In this document: positions 41,065-51,508 of the stretch, piece by piece
Numbering within the stretch: the stretch's first letter is position 1
Layout of the letters: each line of letters starts with the position of its first letter
NCBI GenBank assembly: GCA_910585455.1
Contig: CAJUEL010000002.1
Location: forward strand, 62,001 to 126,000
DNA length: 64,000 nt
Origin: an uncultured Eisenbergiella sp.
GTDB taxonomy: Bacteria > Bacillota > Clostridia > Lachnospirales > Lachnospiraceae
Reading direction: 5' to 3'
Notes under the pieces: generated by a model
Databases searched by the model: none
What the model saw: the letters and a program-made list of their open reading frames with translations, nothing else
Told to the model about the DNA's origin: nothing
Program-made: the position numbers and the translations under genes

Positions 41065-41106
41065 GGAAGGCAACTGTTTTGTCAGCGGGGAAGGAAAAGG
41101 CGTAGC

Positions 41107-44100
41107 ATGAAGGTGTTAACGGCTCCCTTACAGGAGCTGGCGGAATTTGAGGAAGGAAAAAGGCTTCTGGAAAAGGAAGGGGCATCGGTAGGGTTTACCG
41201 GTCTGTACGATTCCCAGAAGCTGCATATGGTTTACGGGCTGAGCGATGGTTTTGAACAGAAAATCATCGTTACTTTCAGTGATAAAAAAGCGCGGGAAAT
41301 CAGCGAGGAATACCGGTTTTATGATCGCAATGTCTGTCTGTATCCGGCACGGGATTTGATCTTTTATCAGGCTGACGTGGCTGGGGGGGAGCTTGCTAGG
41401 GAGCGGATGTGCGTACTGCGTGCGCTTCTGGAGAAAAGGCCGGTGACAGTGGTCACCACTCTGGCGGCGCTGATGACGCCTCAGGCGCCCTTATCCAGGA
41501 TCGCCGCCAGGGTGATTTCATTTGATAAAAGCGCGGTGATTGACGAAGCGGAGCTTTCCCGCAGGCTCGTGGAGATGGGGTATGAAAAAAACTGGCAGGT
41601 GGAAGCGCCGGGGCAGTTTTCCATCCGGGGCGGCATCATCGATATTTTTGACATGACCGAAGAAAATCCTTACCGGATTGAGCTGTGGGGGGACAGCGTG
41701 GATTCCATCCGCAGCTTTGATGTGCTTTCCCAGCGATCCGTGGAAACGCTGGACCGGATATGTATTTATCCGGCGACGGAGCTTGCGCTGTCGGAAGGGC
41801 AAAAGCATGACGGGTTTGTGAAGATAGAGAAGGAGACGAAGCTGTTTGCCCAGAAGCTGCGGTCTGACGGGAAAACAGAGGAGGCGCACCGCATCGAGCA
41901 GCAGGTCCGGGAGCTTAAGGAGACCGCTCAGGAGTTTGCGGGGGTGGTGAATCTGGAAGGATTTATCCGGTATTTTTACCCGGAGACGGAATCATTTCTG
42001 CAGTTTTTTGATCCGGCATGCACCGTGGTTTTTCTGGATGAGCCCAAGCGCCTGTCCGAAAACGGGGATGCGTTGGAGGCGGAATTTCGGGAGAGCATGG
42101 CGCACCGGCTGGAGAAGGGATATATTCTGCCCGGACAGGCAGAGCTTTTATATGCGCAAAAGGAAATAGCGGCTTATCTGACCCGTTATCCGACGGCGGG
42201 GCTTTTCGCGATCGATTCCAAAAACGCGCTGTTCCGGGCGGAGAGAAAATTTGAGATCACGGTCCGCAGCATGTCTTCCTATAATAATAGCTTTGAAGCG
42301 CTGATCAGGGATTTAAAGCGGTATAAAAAGACGGGCAGCAGGGTGCTTTTGCTGTGCGGCTCCCGCACCCGGGCGCAGCGTCTTGCCCAGGATCTGCGGG
42401 AGCAGGAGCTGTCCGCCTTTTACAGCGAGGATCCGGACCGGGAGGTGCAGCCCGGTGAGACAGAGCTTTTTTATGGGCATGTGACAAAAGGGTTTGAGTA
42501 TCCGCTGTTAAAATTCGCCGTCATTTCCGAGGGCGATATTTTCGGCGCAGAAAAAAAGAAAAAGCGCAAAAAGAAGCAGTATGAGGGCACGAAGATCCGG
42601 GATTTTGCCGAGCTGAAAGTCGGAGATTACGTGGTGCATGAAAGCCATGGGCTGGGTATTTATCAGGGCATCGAAAAGGTGCAGGTGGAAGGCACGACGA
42701 AGGACTATATCAAGATTTCCTACCGGGATGGCGGCAATCTGTATGTGCTGGCGACCGGGCTGGATGTGATACAGAAGTACGCCTCGGCGGATGTGGCAAA
42801 GAAGCCGAAGTTAAACCGTCTGGGCTCCCAGGAATGGAGCAGGACAAAATCGAAGGTGCGCGCCGCCGTCAACGAGGTGGCAAAGGATCTGGTGGAGCTT
42901 TATGCGCTGCGGCAGCAGAGCGAGGGCTATTGCTTTTCACCGGACACGGTCTGGCAGCGGGAGTTTGAGGAGATGTTCCCCTTCGAGGAGACGGAGGATC
43001 AGCTGGCGGCGATTGCGGCGACCAAGCGGGATATGGAGAGCAAAAAGATCATGGACCGTCTGGTCTGCGGCGATGTGGGCTACGGCAAGACGGAAATCGC
43101 GATCCGGGCGGCTTTCAAGGCGGTGCAGGACAGCAAGCAGGTGGTCTTTTTGGTGCCGACCACGATTCTCGCCCAGCAGCATTATAATACCTTTTTGCAG
43201 CGCATGAAGGACTTTCCCGTGCGGATCGAGCTGATGTCCCGGTTCCGCACCCCCGCCCAGCAGAAAAAGACGATGGAGGATCTGCGGAAAGGACTGGTGG
43301 ATATTGTCATCGGCACCCACCGGGTGCTTTCTTCGGACCTGCAGTATAAGGATCTGGGGCTTTTGATCATCGATGAGGAACAGCGCTTCGGCGTGACCCA
43401 CAAGGAAAAGATCAAAAAAATGAAAGGGAATGTGGATGTGCTGACGCTGACGGCGACACCCATTCCGCGGACGCTGCACATGTCGCTGGTGGGAATCCGG
43501 GATATGAGCGTGCTGGAGGAGGCGCCCAACGATCGTCTTCCGATCCAGACCTATGTCATGGAGTACAATGAGGAGATGGTGCGGGAGGCGATCACCCGGG
43601 AGCTTTCGAGGGACGGACAGGTTTATTATGTGTATAACCGGGTGAACAATATCGCCGATGTGGCGGCGCAGGTGGGAAGGCTTGTGCCGGAGGCGACGGT
43701 CGCCTTCGCCCACGGGCAGATGAAGGAACGGGAGCTGGAACGGATTATGTACGAGTTCATCAACGGGGAAATCGACGTGCTGGTGGCGACCACGATCATC
43801 GAGACCGGGTTGGATATTTCCAACGTCAACACGATTATCGTGCACGATTCCGACCGGATGGGGCTTTCCCAGCTGTATCAGCTGCGCGGGCGCGTAGGGC
43901 GCTCCAGCCGGACAGCCTACGCTTTTTTGATGTATAAACGGGATAAAATATTAAAAGAGGTGGCGGAAAAGCGTCTGGCGGCGATCCGGGAATTCACGGA
44001 TCTTGGCAGCGGCTTTAAAATTGCCATGAAGGATCTGGAAATCCGCGGCGCGGGCAATTTGCTGGGAGAGCGGCAGCACGGGCACATGGAGGCGGTGGGC

Positions 44101-44637
44101 TACGATCTGTACTGTAAAATGCTCAACGATGCGGTCAAAGGCTTAAAGGGTATTGGGACCGTGCCGGATTTTGCCACGACCGTGGAGCTGGAGGTGGATG
44201 CTTTCATTCCTCCCTCTTATATCGTCAACGAACAGCAAAAGCTGGATATCTACAAGCGGATCGCCGGTGTGGAGACGACGGCGGAAAGCGACGAAATGAA
44301 GGAAGAGCTTTTGGACCGTTTTGGCGCGGTGCCCAAATCCGTGGATAATCTGCTGCGCATCGCCCTGCTGCGGGTGCATGCGCACAGGCTCTATGTGACC
44401 GAGGTGAAAGGAAGACTTGGCGAAATACGCTTCGTTTACCGGGCGGACGCCAGAGTGCGCGGGGAGAACATTCCGCAGCTGCTGCAGCTCTATGGGGAAA
44501 GCATGAAGTTTCTGCCCCAGGGCGATCCGGTCTTTACCTTCTATTATAAGAAGAGCAGTCTGGTGGAGAAAAAGGCGGAGGAGCTTTTGGCATATGTAGA
44601 GGCGGTGCTTGCGGATATGCAGAAATATCTGGGATAA
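41107..44637 (+). CDS. mfd: Transcription-repair coupling factor
   Basis: An 1176-residue motor that removes stalled RNA polymerase and recruits UvrA. The N-terminal UvrB-like module (to about 350), the RNA-polymerase interaction domain KVGDYVVHESHGLGIYQGIE (about 505-570), the translocase with Walker A GDVGYGKTEIA (Lys661), DEEQRFGVTHKEK and TLTATPIPRTLHMS, and the C-terminal TRCF domain are all present. Full length, with no lesions seen. GGAAGGAAAAGG precedes the ATG. Confidence 0.97.
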   Translation: MKVLTAPLQELAEFEEGKRLLEKEGASVGFTGLYDSQKLHMVYGLSDGFEQKIIVTFSDKKAREISEEYRFYDRNVCLYPARDLIFYQADVAGGELARERMCVLRALLEKRPVTVVTTLAALMTPQAPLSRIAARVISFDKSAVIDEAELSRRLVEMGYEKNWQVEAPGQFSIRGGIIDIFDMTEENPYRIELWGDSVDSIRSFDVLSQRSVETLDRICIYPATELALSEGQKHDGFVKIEKETKLFAQKLRSDGKTEEAHRIEQQVRELKETAQEFAGVVNLEGFIRYFYPETESFLQFFDPACTVVFLDEPKRLSENGDALEAEFRESMAHRLEKGYILPGQAELLYAQKEIAAYLTRYPTAGLFAIDSKNALFRAERKFEITVRSMSSYNNSFEALIRDLKRYKKTGSRVLLLCGSRTRAQRLAQDLREQELSAFYSEDPDREVQPGETELFYGHVTKGFEYPLLKFAVISEGDIFGAEKKKKRKKKQYEGTKIRDFAELKVGDYVVHESHGLGIYQGIEKVQVEGTTKDYIKISYRDGGNLYVLATGLDVIQKYASADVAKKPKLNRLGSQEWSRTKSKVRAAVNEVAKDLVELYALRQQSEGYCFSPDTVWQREFEEMFPFEETEDQLAAIAATKRDMESKKIMDRLVCGDVGYGKTEIAIRAAFKAVQDSKQVVFLVPTTILAQQHYNTFLQRMKDFPVRIELMSRFRTPAQQKKTMEDLRKGLVDIVIGTHRVLSSDLQYKDLGLLIIDEEQRFGVTHKEKIKKMKGNVDVLTLTATPIPRTLHMSLVGIRDMSVLEEAPNDRLPIQTYVMEYNEEMVREAITRELSRDGQVYYVYNRVNNIADVAAQVGRLVPEATVAFAHGQMKERELERIMYEFINGEIDVLVATTIIETGLDISNVNTIIVHDSDRMGLSQLYQLRGRVGRSSRTAYAFLMYKRDKILKEVAEKRLAAIREFTDLGSGFKIAMKDLEIRGAGNLLGERQHGHMEAVGYDLYCKMLNDAVKGLKGIGTVPDFATTVELEVDAFIPPSYIVNEQQKLDIYKRIAGVETTAESDEMKEELLDRFGAVPKSVDNLLRIALLRVHAHRLYVTEVKGRLGEIRFVYRADARVRGENIPQLLQLYGESMKFLPQGDPVFTFYYKKSSLVEKKAEELLAYVEAVLADMQKYLG

Positions 44638-44670
44638 CAGGCCGGTCCGGGCGGCGCATTTACAAAAAGC

Positions 44671-44695
44671 GGGCAGGGGGTTACGTGCCCTGCCC
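44671..44695 (+). other. Hairpin between mfd and the GT39-like gene
   Basis: GGGCAGGG pairs with CCCTGCCC around a 9 nt loop. There is no T-run, so termination would be weak. Confidence 0.5.
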
Positions 44696-44717
44696 CTAAG
44701 ACAGGGAATAAGGGTGT

Positions 44718-46094
44718 ATGGAACAGGAGAAAATGGACAGGCAAAAAACAGCGGCAATACTGGCAGCGGGCTTTGTGCTCCGCCTTATTTACGTGCTGTT
44801 TTCCACCATCTACGACAGGCAGTATGACATCGGCATGATCGATCTGGATGCCGGTCATACGGTGTCGGGCGGGCATCTCGCCTATATTCAGTATCTTTAT
44901 GAAAACTGGCATCTGCCGGACTTTAATCCGACGGAGGTATACCAGTTTCATCATCCGCCGCTGCATCATTACTGCTGTGCGGCATGGATGAAATTCTGTT
45001 CCCTTTTCATTCACAGCACCGATGTGCTGGAGGAATCCATTCAGGTGGTTCCCTTCGTGTGCTCCCTGCTCATTTTGCTGGTGCTGTTAAAAATTTTGCG
45101 GCAGTTTTCCCTGCGGGAAACAACGGTGCAGCTTCTGATGGCGATATTTGCCTTTCATCCGGCTCTGGTGCTTTTGTCGGGCAGCGTGAACAATGACTGC
45201 ATGAGCTTGCTGTTCACTTTGCTGTGCGTATATACAACGATTCGGTGGAGCCGGGCGCAGACCTGCCCCAATATCCTCGCGGTGGGGCTTTCGATCGCAT
45301 TGGGAATGCTGACGAAGCAAAACGTGGCGGAAATGGCCTTTCCTGTCGCCGCGGTTTTCCTTTATGTGTTTGTGGCGCGCTGGCGGGAAAAGGGATTTCC
45401 CCGCAGGCTTTTTGGACAGTTTGCGGTTTTTGGGGCGGTATCGATTCCGCTGGGAATGAGCTTTTATGTGCGCAACCTGATTTTATATGATGTGCCACTG
45501 GTCTGGGTATATACGCTGCCGGAGGATTCCTGGCAGTATACGGGAAATGTGCCGCTTTTAAACCGTTTTCTCTGGCCGGTTCCGGCGGAAATGCTGGACA
45601 ATCTGCGGCAGTTTAAAATCGGCTGCGGCTACAACGTCTGGATGCAGATCATCCGCACCTCGGTGCTGGGCGAATGGGATATGACCGGTGTCGGGCGGGG
45701 GATAAAGGCGCTGGCGGTACTTTTGATGGTGGCAGGCGCTGCGCTGGCATTTGCAGCGTTTCTCGCGTTCTGGGGCGTGCTTGTGTCTGGCAGAAGGAGA
45801 ATGGCGCAATGCGCCGGGCAGGGGGGTGTGGTTGTGGATATGCCCTGCCGGCTGTTGTTTGTCATCGGATATCTGGTGAACCTGCTTTTTTACCTGGTGT
45901 TCGCTTACCGGTATCCCCAGCAATGTAGCATGCACTTTCGCTATATCGAAATTGAATTGCTGTTTCCGGCGGTAGCGCTGGGAATCTGGTGGCAGCTGAC
46001 TCCAAAAAGGTGGCTGAAAACGGGGCTGGTGGCGCTGGTAGCCATATTTTGCCTGTTGAGCACAGGGATGCTTGCCGTATGGTGCATGTTGTGA
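44718..46094 (+). CDS. GT39-like (GT-C fold) membrane glycosyltransferase
   Basis: A 458-residue protein with about ten membrane segments. The first extracytoplasmic loop has MIDLDAGHTVSGGHLAYIQY and YQFHHPPLHHYCCAAW, whose Asp and HHPP residues match the GT-C/ArnT/PMT-like catalytic loop. Such enzymes use polyprenyl-phosphate sugars outside the membrane. It is followed by a YfhO-type protein, another large GT-C-like membrane protein, and an anchored GH20 enzyme, suggesting a glycan assembly or remodelling set. Acceptor and donor unknown. Confidence 0.75.
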   Translation: MEQEKMDRQKTAAILAAGFVLRLIYVLFSTIYDRQYDIGMIDLDAGHTVSGGHLAYIQYLYENWHLPDFNPTEVYQFHHPPLHHYCCAAWMKFCSLFIHSTDVLEESIQVVPFVCSLLILLVLLKILRQFSLRETTVQLLMAIFAFHPALVLLSGSVNNDCMSLLFTLLCVYTTIRWSRAQTCPNILAVGLSIALGMLTKQNVAEMAFPVAAVFLYVFVARWREKGFPRRLFGQFAVFGAVSIPLGMSFYVRNLILYDVPLVWVYTLPEDSWQYTGNVPLLNRFLWPVPAEMLDNLRQFKIGCGYNVWMQIIRTSVLGEWDMTGVGRGIKALAVLLMVAGAALAFAAFLAFWGVLVSGRRRMAQCAGQGGVVVDMPCRLLFVIGYLVNLLFYLVFAYRYPQQCSMHFRYIEIELLFPAVALGIWWQLTPKRWLKTGLVALVAIFCLLSTGMLAVWCML

Positions 46095-46123
46095 AACGAT
46101 GTGGGAAATGAAGTGGAGGCTTT

Positions 46124-48961
46124 ATGGAAGCGATGACGGAAAAGAGACGGGAGAGGGATGCTTTAGCAGGAATGTACGCCACAGGCGCTCCCGGGCGCAG
46201 GGTGCCGGAGCCTGTCGCTGCCGCTGCGTGTGCGGCGGGAATTTTTGCCGTTATATATCTGTTTCTGGGCATGTATCCCTTCGGAGACGGTTCCATCGCG
46301 ATCACCGATTTGTATTCCCAGTATTTGCCGCTTTTGTACCGGTTTTTTGACGTGGTGACGGGTGAAAAAAATCTGTTTCTGGATTTTAGCGTGTCGGGCG
46401 GGGCGAACCTGTATGTGGACACGATCAATGAGGTGCTCAATCCCTTTAATTACGTTCTGCTGTTCTTCGGCAGGGACATGCTCTATCAGGCGGTGAACCT
46501 GGTGCTGCTTCTTTATGTCGCCGCAGCCGCCGCATCTGCGGATCTTTTTTTGCTGCGGGTTTTCCCCCAAAAAAGGGAGTTTAATCTGGTGCTGAGCCTG
46601 TGCTATGCGCTGTCGCCTTACATGGCTTATAACTATCAGATCATCAAATGGATGTATTTTCCGGTGCTGTTTCCTCTGTTTTGCCTGGCATTGCGCCGCC
46701 TGCTCCGGGAAGGGAGCGGGGGATTATATGGGGCGCTTCTGGGGTATCAGCTTATGCTGAGCATCCAGCTGGGCTTTATGACGCTTCTGTTCACCTTCTT
46801 TGGCAGCGGCATTTATTTTTTCTGCTGTGTAAAAAGGGAGGAGCGGCAAAAGGGGATGTATCGGCTGGGCATCTATACGCTGGCGGGAATTTGTCTGGCA
46901 GGCGCTGTGCTTGTGCCCAATATCCGGATTCTGCTGTCCTCATCCCGGGCGGGAGAAAACCTTTCCTATTGGGCGGTCATGAAGCGGCATGGGCTGGATG
47001 ACTTGTTTGAGCGCCTGTTTCAGATCGGGCATCCCGTGCTGCTGGCTCTGTTTCTGTATGCGCTGCGCGGGTTTTTGAAAAAAAGCAGGGGCGAAAAGCA
47101 TGCGGAGACGCATGTGTCCTTTGCGGAGCGAAAAAAAACAGGCTTGTTCTCCAAGGCTTTCGTCACGCGATGGAAGGACGCTTTTACAGCCATGCCAAAG
47201 GAAGGAAGGTTTTTGCTTTTGCTGTCTCTTTTTTTATGGCTGACAGTGCTTTTTGAGCCCGCAAATCTGCTTTGGCATATGGGCTCTTATGTCTGTTTTC
47301 CGGTCCGGTATGGCTATATGGTGATTTTTTCGGGCATTTGCCTGATCAAATGGTTGCTTTTGGAAAAGAAAGAGGAAACGCATACGGCGTACAGCATCCG
47401 GAGAATCATGGGAGTCGGAGGCTGCATCGTTTTATGCGCGTGCGCCTGTGGGCTGACGCTGCTTTGGGAGGAGCGAATCGTACAGGCATTCTCTTCCCTG
47501 GCGATCAGTCTGGTGTGCCCGAAGGAAACGGTGATGGTGAGCCTGATTTTGTCGCTGCTTTTTGCGGCCGCTTTCTGCGCGCTTTTTGCGGATATAAAGG
47601 GTGCGGGCACGAAGGGCGGAAAACTTTGGCGATCATTTCAAATTGCTGACGGCGGTGTGCTTCTGACGGCGGCGGTATGCGGCATCTGCCTGTTTTTGTT
47701 TATTTTTCTGCCGTCTGATAACGGCGTGCGGCAGCTGAATGAAGAAGCGTATCGCAGCATGACGGTGCAGAAAAAGCAGGACCTGCAGGAAAATGGAGAA
47801 GAAACGCAGGGGGGATCAGCGGGAGCGGACGACGTGCGGACACAGAAAGAGGAATCCCCATTTTATCGTGTGAAAAACGGCACAGAGCTTCCCCTGAATG
47901 CGGCGCTGGTGAACGGGCGAAGCTCTCTGGCGGGCTATTTTCCCACCGGAAACCGGCAATATTATGAAGCGATGGAACAATTGGGGTATCAGGTGCAGTG
48001 GGTTGCGACCGGGGCGGAGGGCGGCGCCGGGGTTTCGGACGCGGTGCTGTCTGCCGGGCTGTTGTTTGACAGGGATGCGGCTGCGCTTTTGCTGCGGGGA
48101 GATTCCGCGCTGGAGCGGCAGCAGGAGCTGGCAGCGCTTGCGGGCTGCGGGGACTGCATGGAACGGTTTGATGCCGGGATGTTAAAAAGGGATGGGGATG
48201 GCGCTTTCTGTATCGAAAATCCGGATGAGAGGACTGTTTATCTGGACCCGGCGATGACGACGGACAGCTTTTTGGTGTGGGTAAACGGAAAAGCTCCGGC
48301 GCTTTTGCCGGAGGATTCCGCCTTTGCACCGCACCGGATTGTGGAGACCGGCGCTTTTTCGGAAGAGGAACTTCGATTGCTGGTCACGGATAAAAACGGC
48401 GCAACGCTGCCAATGGAGGAAATGGAGATCGCCCTGCTGGATCAAAAAGATCTGGAACAAAAAATGGAGGAAGGGACGCTTTGGGCGCGCCGGCTGACAG
48501 GGCAGGAGCTTTCCGTGGATGCCGCCGGGAGCAGCATCCGGGTATCGCTGACAGGGGCGAAGGCTGGGCAGACGGTATTTTTGCCGGTGGCTGCATTGGA
48601 CGGATGGCGCTGCAGCTTAAACGGAAAAAGTGTGGCTATTACGCCGGTTTTTCACAGCTTTCTGGGGATTACGACGCAGGAGGGCGTAAACGTGATGGAG
48701 CTGCGCTTCATTCCGCCCGGGCTTTGGGCGGGGGCGGCTATGTCGCTTGCCGGGGCGGCCGGGCTTGCCATATGCGGACTGGCGCGCCGGAAAAAGAGGA
48801 CAGGGTTGGAAAATCCGAAGGCTGTGGCGCGGGCGGGCGGGCTGTATGGCTGCATATTCGTCCTTGCGCTGGCGGGAATTTATCTGATTCCGGCCGCCGG
48901 GCTGTTGTGGTATCTGGCGGGAAAAATATTTGGATGCGCAATGGGCATTGTGTGCCCATGA
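46124..48961 (+). CDS. YfhO-family membrane protein
   Basis: A 945-residue protein with about a dozen membrane segments and an extracytoplasmic domain near 520-860. FLGMYPFGDGSIAITDLYSQ, FLDFSVSGGANLYVDTINEV and NPFNYVLLFF are typical of YfhO, a GT-C-related family that in B. subtilis and Listeria takes part in teichoic acid or lipid glycosylation. The C-terminus has three further segments. GTGGAGG precedes the ATG. Its position after the GT39-like gene suggests a shared pathway. Confidence 0.83.
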   Translation: MEAMTEKRRERDALAGMYATGAPGRRVPEPVAAAACAAGIFAVIYLFLGMYPFGDGSIAITDLYSQYLPLLYRFFDVVTGEKNLFLDFSVSGGANLYVDTINEVLNPFNYVLLFFGRDMLYQAVNLVLLLYVAAAAASADLFLLRVFPQKREFNLVLSLCYALSPYMAYNYQIIKWMYFPVLFPLFCLALRRLLREGSGGLYGALLGYQLMLSIQLGFMTLLFTFFGSGIYFFCCVKREERQKGMYRLGIYTLAGICLAGAVLVPNIRILLSSSRAGENLSYWAVMKRHGLDDLFERLFQIGHPVLLALFLYALRGFLKKSRGEKHAETHVSFAERKKTGLFSKAFVTRWKDAFTAMPKEGRFLLLLSLFLWLTVLFEPANLLWHMGSYVCFPVRYGYMVIFSGICLIKWLLLEKKEETHTAYSIRRIMGVGGCIVLCACACGLTLLWEERIVQAFSSLAISLVCPKETVMVSLILSLLFAAAFCALFADIKGAGTKGGKLWRSFQIADGGVLLTAAVCGICLFLFIFLPSDNGVRQLNEEAYRSMTVQKKQDLQENGEETQGGSAGADDVRTQKEESPFYRVKNGTELPLNAALVNGRSSLAGYFPTGNRQYYEAMEQLGYQVQWVATGAEGGAGVSDAVLSAGLLFDRDAAALLLRGDSALERQQELAALAGCGDCMERFDAGMLKRDGDGAFCIENPDERTVYLDPAMTTDSFLVWVNGKAPALLPEDSAFAPHRIVETGAFSEEELRLLVTDKNGATLPMEEMEIALLDQKDLEQKMEEGTLWARRLTGQELSVDAAGSSIRVSLTGAKAGQTVFLPVAALDGWRCSLNGKSVAITPVFHSFLGITTQEGVNVMELRFIPPGLWAGAAMSLAGAAGLAICGLARRKKRTGLENPKAVARAGGLYGCIFVLALAGIYLIPAAGLLWYLAGKIFGCAMGIVCP

Positions 48962-49033
48962 TGATGCGGACTTGTCTGCATTATCAGCGGATTTGACATT
49001 CTCTGATACAGGGCAGACGGGAGTGAGGCAGGA

Positions 49034-51466
49034 ATGGATACAGGCAGAAAAATTGGGAGAACAGCGATCCGGATATGTGGGAAGCTGATTCCTGCAGGAA
49101 AACGGATGGCAGCGGTATGTGTTCTGCTTTTGTTTACAGCGGTCATATATCGGACGGGAAAGCCCGGTCTGGCGGCGGATTTTATCGCGCAGCCGTCCTG
49201 GCATCTGCTTTGCGCGGCGGCGACGCCGGAGGGCATCCGGGTGGAAACTGCCGGGGAAAACCTCGTTTTGCGCACCGGCGTGCGGACGTATGCGGACAGC
49301 ACGGAGAGCGGCGCGTTTTCGGCGGATAAGGTGCGGGACGGCATCTGCGAGGAGAAAGCGCTGCGCTGGTCCTCAGAAAATGACTGGGAGAACAACGAGC
49401 ACTGGCTGATGATCGCCTTCCCAGGGGAGATAACGGCCGGATTTGTGCGCATTTACTGGGAACGTACAAACGCCTGTGCCTATACGCTGGAATATTCTTC
49501 GGATAAAAAAAACTGGACGGCGGCAGCAGAGTTTTTTGAATGTCCGAAAGAAAAAAGGCAGGATATCGTGCTAAAGGAGCCGGTCAGGGCAAAATATCTG
49601 CGGCTGCATGTGACGGATGTGGCGAAACGGGAAGAGGATTTGAGTCTGTATTATCAAAATATTTCCGTGCTGGAGTTCGAGGTGTATGAGGGAATAGAAG
49701 ATACATTTGTCATCGAAAAACCGATCATTCCGGAAGGGAGCAGAAGGCGGCTCGCTTTGGACAAGGAGGCGCGCCAGGGGCAGGAAACCGTCGTTTGGCT
49801 GCCGCAGATGCCGGAAGGGTATGAACTGAAATTTGTGGGGGCGGATTATGACAATCTGGTGGAAGCGGACGGACGGATTGCGGACACCATTGCGGATACG
49901 GTCGTAGAGCTGGGATTTTCCCTGCAAAAGGACGGCACGGCATATGAGCTGCCCGGGATGGAGACGGTAATTTTGGCATCCTGCCAACAGCCCGGTGAAG
50001 GGGAATTGCCGCCGGATTATGAGGTTATGGAGTGGGAGCCGCACGGCGGAAGCTACCGGTTGGGCAGGCAGACCCGTGTGGTGATTCCAAAGGCGCAGGA
50101 GGAAGCGCTTTTGCCGACAGCGAAGCTGTTTGCCCGGGAGCTTTCCGACCGGCTGGGCTTTTTGGTGGAGGCAGTAGTTTCGGAGGAGGAAAAGGATCCC
50201 CGTTACGGGGTGGAAGCAGAGGATATTTATCTGTCCCTCTGGCAGGAGGATGACGCCCAAAAAGAAGAATCAGACTGGATTGACGGACTGGGGAAAGAGG
50301 GCTTTTGGCTTTGTCTGCAAAGCGCCTCCCGGGAAGGAACGCAGATTTGTGGAACCAGCGCCCAGGGAGTGCGCTGGGGCTGTGTATCCTTTCTCTCGCT
50401 GTGGGACGAAGCCCGGGGAGAGCTGCCAAAGGGGCAGATCAGGGATTATCCCCGTTACAGTGTCCGGGGCTTTGGGATTGACGTGGGACGCAGGGCAATT
50501 TCTCTGGAGCTGCTCTACCGGATCGTGGAGGAAATGTCCCGGCATAAAATGAACACGCTGCAGGTGCATCTGAATGACAATCAGATCATTTCCCAGAGCG
50601 GCTATGACGGCACAAGGCAGGGGGCGCTCGGATTGTATGCGGGCTTCCGTCTGGAATCCGATATCAGGAACGAAAAGGGTGAGGGAATCACTTCGACGGA
50701 CTATTATTATACGAAGGAAGAATTCGCGCAGTTTATCGAGGATGCGTCCGCATACGGTGTGGAGGTGGTTCCGGAAATCGACACGCCCGCCCACAGCCTG
50801 GCGCTCACAAAGGTTTTTCCGCATTTGGGGCTTTTAGGGGATCCGGAGGGAGCGGACCAGCTGGATCTGGCCAAAGAAGAAACGGTTGCGCTTGGAAAGG
50901 CGATCTGGAGCGAATACCTGACGGATGATGGAAATGGCGCTGTTTTTGGAAGCTGCAGCAGTCTGCACCTGGGCATGGACGAATATTTCGGGAATGAAAA
51001 GGATTATATTTCCTATCTGACAGAGCTTGCAGGATATGTAAAGGAACTGGCGCCGGACAAAAGCCTCCGCATCTGGGGCAGCCTGTCCAAAATACAGGCG
51101 GATCACCAAAGCGTGCCTAAAAATCTGGAAATGCATATATGGGATACGGACTGGGCGGACCCGGAAAGGATGTATGAGGAGGGCTTTTCCATCATTAACT
51201 CCCAAAGCAGCAGCCTTTATCTCATTCCCGGCGGCGGCTACGACTGGCTGGATCAGGCGTTTCTGGAAGAAAAATGGCAGCCTAACCGGTTCGAAACGGC
51301 AGAGCGCGCCTGGGAGCTTCCGGCGTACTCCTCCAAAATGCTGGGCAGCGTCTACATGCTGTGGAACGACTGGGCGCAGCAAAACGGGGAAAGCATCACG
51401 GAGGAGGATTTGTTCGTCCGCTTTGCAAAGCCGCTTCCGGTGCTTGCGGATAAGCTCTGGGGCTAA
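49034..51466 (+). CDS. Membrane-anchored GH20 beta-N-acetylhexosaminidase with F5/8C domain
   Basis: An 810-residue protein with an N-terminal signal anchor (about 24-42), a discoidin/CBM32-like domain near 85-220 (ALRWSSENDWENNEHWLMIA, then YLRLHVTDVAKR), a GH20b-type alpha/beta domain and the GH20 barrel from about 475. DVGRRAISLELLYRIVEEMS, KMNTLQVHLNDNQ, VEVVPEIDTPAHSLAL and LHLGMDEYFGNE with catalytic Asp649/Glu650 are clear. It removes terminal N-acetylhexosamine from glycans outside the cell. The gene starts 72 bp after YfhO. Likely host-glycan or own-wall degradation. Confidence 0.9.
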   Translation: MDTGRKIGRTAIRICGKLIPAGKRMAAVCVLLLFTAVIYRTGKPGLAADFIAQPSWHLLCAAATPEGIRVETAGENLVLRTGVRTYADSTESGAFSADKVRDGICEEKALRWSSENDWENNEHWLMIAFPGEITAGFVRIYWERTNACAYTLEYSSDKKNWTAAAEFFECPKEKRQDIVLKEPVRAKYLRLHVTDVAKREEDLSLYYQNISVLEFEVYEGIEDTFVIEKPIIPEGSRRRLALDKEARQGQETVVWLPQMPEGYELKFVGADYDNLVEADGRIADTIADTVVELGFSLQKDGTAYELPGMETVILASCQQPGEGELPPDYEVMEWEPHGGSYRLGRQTRVVIPKAQEEALLPTAKLFARELSDRLGFLVEAVVSEEEKDPRYGVEAEDIYLSLWQEDDAQKEESDWIDGLGKEGFWLCLQSASREGTQICGTSAQGVRWGCVSFLSLWDEARGELPKGQIRDYPRYSVRGFGIDVGRRAISLELLYRIVEEMSRHKMNTLQVHLNDNQIISQSGYDGTRQGALGLYAGFRLESDIRNEKGEGITSTDYYYTKEEFAQFIEDASAYGVEVVPEIDTPAHSLALTKVFPHLGLLGDPEGADQLDLAKEETVALGKAIWSEYLTDDGNGAVFGSCSSLHLGMDEYFGNEKDYISYLTELAGYVKELAPDKSLRIWGSLSKIQADHQSVPKNLEMHIWDTDWADPERMYEEGFSIINSQSSSLYLIPGGGYDWLDQAFLEEKWQPNRFETAERAWELPAYSSKMLGSVYMLWNDWAQQNGESITEEDLFVRFAKPLPVLADKLWG

Positions 51467-51473
51467 GATTCGG

Positions 51474-51502
51474 TTGACAAGAGAAGCGGTTTATGTTACG
51501 CT
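51474..51502 (+). promoter_or_regulatory. Promoter of the metG leader
   Basis: A perfect TTGACA (51474-51479), a 17 bp spacer and TACGCT (51497-51502) preceded by TGT. Transcription should start near 51509. Confidence 0.6.
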
Positions 51503-51508
51503 TTATTG

